Shown here: positions 31,071 through 33,395 of the stretch, in pieces | Layout: each line of letters opens with the position of its first letter | Position numbering within the stretch: the first letter of the stretch is position 1 | Source: Streptomyces thermovulgaris | GTDB taxonomy: Bacteria > Actinomycetota > Actinomycetes > Streptomycetales > Streptomycetaceae | NCBI RefSeq assembly: GCF_002155915.1 | Contig: NZ_MUME01000042.1 | Coordinates: 1 to 33,395, forward strand | DNA length: 33,395 nucleotides | Reading direction: 5' to 3' | Translations under genes and position numbers: made by a program | Notes under the pieces: generated by a model | The model's input: the letters and a program-made list of their open reading frames with translations, nothing else | What the model was told of the DNA's origin: nothing | Databases searched by the model: none

Positions 31071-32726
31071 TCAGTCGCGCCGGCCGGGCACCGCGGCCGG
31101 CGCGGACGCCTCGGTGCCGCCGTCCGGCTCGGGGGTGAGGGGGCCGCTGCCGCCGTAGATCCGGCGGACCTTGTCGGTCAGGGTGCGGGACTTCGCGATG
31201 GCGCTGTACAGCTCCGCGGCTTCGGTCGGGGTGCGCTCCATGGTGGTGCGGTCGACCGAGTACAGGCCGAAGCGGGGGCCGTACCCGTGCAGCCACTCGA
31301 AGTTGTCCATGAGGCTCCAGTGGTAGTAGCCGCGCACGTCCACGCCCTCCGAGCGGGCCCGGTCGATCTGCTCCAGCGCCCGGACGGTGAACTCGGCGCG
31401 CCGCTTGCCGGAGTCCGAGGCGATGCCCGACTCGGTGACGAGCAGCGGCAGACCGGGATAGCGGGCGGCGAAGTCCTTCAGCACCGGGTACAGGCCCTGC
31501 GGATCGGACTCGTAGCCCATGTCCGGGACGAAGTAGGTGGGGTCGAGCAGCCGGTGGCACGGCGGGGCGGCACACACGTCGACGTTGATGTGGGGAACCG
31601 TGGTGGGACCGGGAGTGGGGCCGGGATCGCTGACACTGGTGCGGTCGTAGAGCTGGATGCCCAGCCAGTCGAGAGTGCCCTTCCACTCCGGGTGCCGCTC
31701 GTCGGCGGTGCCGTCGAAGTCCGCGTCGAAGCTGCCGCGCCACAGCGACTCGATGAAGTTCAGCTCGAAGAACCAGCGGAAGCGGTCGCGGGCGGCGATG
31801 TCACGGGGCTCGGTGCTCACCTCCCCGTCGCGCGCGGCGACGTACTGCTTGGTGCTGACGGTCAGCCCGACGGAGGCGCGCAGGCCGTCACGGTCGGCGT
31901 CGTGCCGGTCGGCCTGCTTGATGGCCCTGTACATGGCGACGTGCGCGTTGATGTACTGCCGGACGGCCGGGACGAACCTGGTCGAGAAGCCGTCGACGAA
32001 GGCGGCCTTGCCGGGCGGGCCCGCGCCGAAGGCGTGCGCGAACATCATGTAGACCATGGGCTCGTTGAGGGTCACCCACTCGTCGACGCGGTCGCCGAAC
32101 CGCTCGGCCAGCAGCCGGGCGTGCTCGGCCATCTCCTCGACGACCAGGGGGCCGCCCTCGGGGTGGTCGAGGCCGCACAGGTTGGTGTCCGACGGGCCGT
32201 TGGCGCAGTCGGGGTCCCTGGGGTTGTCCACCCAGACGGGGTTGGAGAAGTGATGGATGGTGATCATCGGGCGTATGCCCTTGGCGATGAGCGCGTCGAT
32301 CTGCCTGCTGTAGTGATCGAGCGCGGCCTCGTCGATGCGGTCGCGTTCGGGCTCGATGCGGGCCCATTCGATGCTGAACCGGTACGAGTCGACGTTCAGG
32401 TCCTCGACCAGCTCGACGTCCTCGAGGGCGCGTGAGTAGCCCTCGACGCCCTCGCCGACGAAGGGGCTCTTGCCCATGCCCTCGGGAGCCGGCCGGGTCC
32501 ACAGATACCAGTCGGTGTTCTCGTTGCGGTCCTCGATCTGGGTCGCGGAACTGGACACGCCGAAACGGAAACTGCCCTTGCCCGAGGGAGCGGACGGAGA
32601 GCCGATCTTCGCGAAGGACACACGGCGGTGCGTGGATCCGGCGCGGTCGGCCTCGTCGGCGGCAGCGACGGGTGTCAGCAGGCCCAGGACCAGGACAGCA
32701 GCCGCGACCTTGAAGAATCGCTTCAC
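31071..32726 (-). CDS. Secreted glycoside hydrolase family 1 beta-glucosidase
   Basis: 551-residue exported (beta/alpha)8 glycosidase. The signal peptide is MKRFFKVAAAVLVLGLL with cleavage after about residue 23. The barrel begins FRFGVSSSATQIE (family FxFGxAxSAxQxE). The acid/base is E222 in TLNEP and the nucleophile E432 in LLVTESG, where the family usually has TENG. IHHFSNPVW, DSYRFSIEWARI and FEWLHGYGPRFGLY are further GH1 marks. It probably removes beta-glucosyl groups outside the cell. It lies 152 bp downstream of a macrolide-type glycosyltransferase on the same strand. This suggests a glycosylate-export-reactivate pair like OleI/OleR or DesR, although DesR-type enzymes are GH3. GTG 32726 follows GGAAGG. 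Confidence 0.87.
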   Translation of the reverse strand: MKRFFKVAAAVLVLGLLTPVAAADEADRAGSTHRRVSFAKIGSPSAPSGKGSFRFGVSSSATQIEDRNENTDWYLWTRPAPEGMGKSPFVGEGVEGYSRALEDVELVEDLNVDSYRFSIEWARIEPERDRIDEAALDHYSRQIDALIAKGIRPMITIHHFSNPVWVDNPRDPDCANGPSDTNLCGLDHPEGGPLVVEEMAEHARLLAERFGDRVDEWVTLNEPMVYMMFAHAFGAGPPGKAAFVDGFSTRFVPAVRQYINAHVAMYRAIKQADRHDADRDGLRASVGLTVSTKQYVAARDGEVSTEPRDIAARDRFRWFFELNFIESLWRGSFDADFDGTADERHPEWKGTLDWLGIQLYDRTSVSDPGPTPGPTTVPHINVDVCAAPPCHRLLDPTYFVPDMGYESDPQGLYPVLKDFAARYPGLPLLVTESGIASDSGKRRAEFTVRALEQIDRARSEGVDVRGYYHWSLMDNFEWLHGYGPRFGLYSVDRTTMERTPTEAAELYSAIAKSRTLTDKVRRIYGGSGPLTPEPDGGTEASAPAAVPGRRD

Positions 32727-32811
32727 GGTGCCTTCCAGTTGGTAGAGACAGTGGGTGCGGGCTGCGCCGCTTCAGGGCAGTCCCCCCGCACGTCACAGCG
32801 TGGGCGAGAGG

Positions 32812-32830
32812 GCTTGAGATCCACTCAAGC
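32812..32830. promoter_or_regulatory. Inverted repeat between glycosyltransferase and GH1 genes
   Basis: GCTTGAG-ATCCA-CTCAAGC is a perfect 7-bp dyad with a 5-base centre, about 86 bases upstream of the beta-glucosidase start. Short and lacking a U-tract, it reads better as an operator than a terminator. The regulator is unknown. Confidence 0.45.
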
Positions 32831-32878
32831 GGCCGTGCACCGCCCCGCGGAGCGCGGCCCGCACCCCGCCGGCGGCCG

Positions 32879-33395
32879 TCAGGAGCGGCCCGCGAGCTCC
32901 TCCAGCACGGGGACCAGGTCGTGCGGGGTCGGCATGGCCATCAGCTCCTCGCACAGCGCGTCCGCGTTCTTCCGGAACGACGGCTCGGTGAGGATCCGCT
33001 GCAGCTGGGCGCGCACCTCCCCGGCGGTGGCCCCTGCGTCGTCGATGACCAGACCGGCACCCCGGCGCTCGACGAACTGGGCGACCGCGATCTCCCCCCA
33101 CTTCGGCGAGAGGTTGATCAGCTGCGGCAGCCGGTGCGGCACGGCGCAGCCGAAGGTGCCGTCCCCGCCCTGGTAGACGATCGCCGAGCAGGTCGGCAGC
33201 AGCTGGGTGAAGGGGATGAAGTCGACCGTCCTGACGTTGTCCGGGATCCGGCCCGCCTCGGCGATCTCCTCCTCGGTCAGGGTGGCGACCACCTCGATGT
33301 CCAGGCCGGCGAAGGCCTCCATGAGGACGGGCAGCGGCACGGTGGCGAAGCGGGGCGCGTAGCCGCGGACCGACGCCCCGTAGGTCAGGCAGACC
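32879..33395 (-). CDS. Glycosyltransferase, macrolide (EryCIII/DesVII) type, C-terminal part
   Basis: Only the last 171 or so residues are in the window; the gene continues past 33395. The visible part is the C-terminal nucleotide-sugar-binding Rossmann domain of a family 1 GT-B enzyme: VCLTYGASVRG, then MEAFAGLDIEVVATL, NVRTVDFIPFTQLLPTCSAIV, GGDGTFGCAVPHRLPQLI and GAGLVI. The usual HHGGAG phosphate-binding motif reads YQGGDG, an uncommon change at residues that contact the sugar nucleotide. Members attach deoxysugars to polyketides, often with a P450-like activator. The gene lies directly upstream of the secreted beta-glucosidase. A glycosylated natural-product cluster beyond the window edge is likely. 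Confidence 0.75.
   Translation of the reverse strand, partial: VCLTYGASVRGYAPRFATVPLPVLMEAFAGLDIEVVATLTEEEIAEAGRIPDNVRTVDFIPFTQLLPTCSAIVYQGGDGTFGCAVPHRLPQLINLSPKWGEIAVAQFVERRGAGLVIDDAGATAGEVRAQLQRILTEPSFRKNADALCEELMAMPTPHDLVPVLEELAGRS

Overview
The window has the very high GC content, GTG starts, short intergenic gaps and gene families of a Streptomyces (or close relative) chromosome. Many families here are accessory: a telomere-protein-like gene, antibiotic-resistance genes, secreted hydrolases and part of a glycosylation locus. A chromosome arm is therefore likely, but this is inference.

Layout. 1-4.9 kb: a BBE-type FAD oxidoreductase convergent with a zinc nucleoside deaminase (18-bp perfect terminator hairpin between them). 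Next comes a regulatory block with a three-half-site operator, a promoter, a Cys-rich leader peptide and an attenuator-like hairpin, leading into a dicarboxylate/amino-acid:cation symporter, then an SRPBCC protein. 5.1-8.4 kb: a methyltransferase-like protein; a small XRE regulator translationally coupled to a Tap-like protein whose C-terminal half carries family-B-DNA-polymerase-like motifs; then a decayed fumarylacetoacetate-hydrolase-family remnant. 8.4-13.2 kb: two overlapping receptor Ser/Thr kinases, each with a membrane helix and an extracytoplasmic PQQ-like propeller. 13.5-15 kb: a DoxX-like membrane protein and an unknown 125-aa protein.

15.2-18.6 kb: a probable streptogramin-resistance unit. 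An ABC-F ribosome-protection gene and a virginiamycin B lyase form an operon divergent from a TetR regulator. An exact 20-bp tandem repeat lies in the divergent gap. The ABC-F leader holds an upstream ORF and an 11-bp perfect stem that takes in the Shine-Dalgarno, as expected of translational attenuation. 18.7-24.8 kb: a maltokinase cap-like protein, an amidase, a secreted S33 peptidase, an orphan BtrH-like protein and a GNAT acetyltransferase preceded by a small uORF. 25.1-28.2 kb: a PD40-type lipoprotein gene broken by two -1 frameshifts, a protein with sixteen in-phase 11-residue repeats, and a coupled downstream ORF that also appears frameshifted. 28.3-33.4 kb: an APC permease, a class A beta-lactamase with a TTA second codon (bldA control), a secreted GH1 beta-glucosidase, and the 3' end of a macrolide-type glycosyltransferase that runs off the window.

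The strongest leads for undescribed biology are the two leader/attenuator systems (2.7-3.0 kb and 17.7-17.9 kb), the XRE/Tap-like polymerase-fold pair, and the hendecad-repeat protein. All functional statements rest on motif reading by eye; no database search was run.
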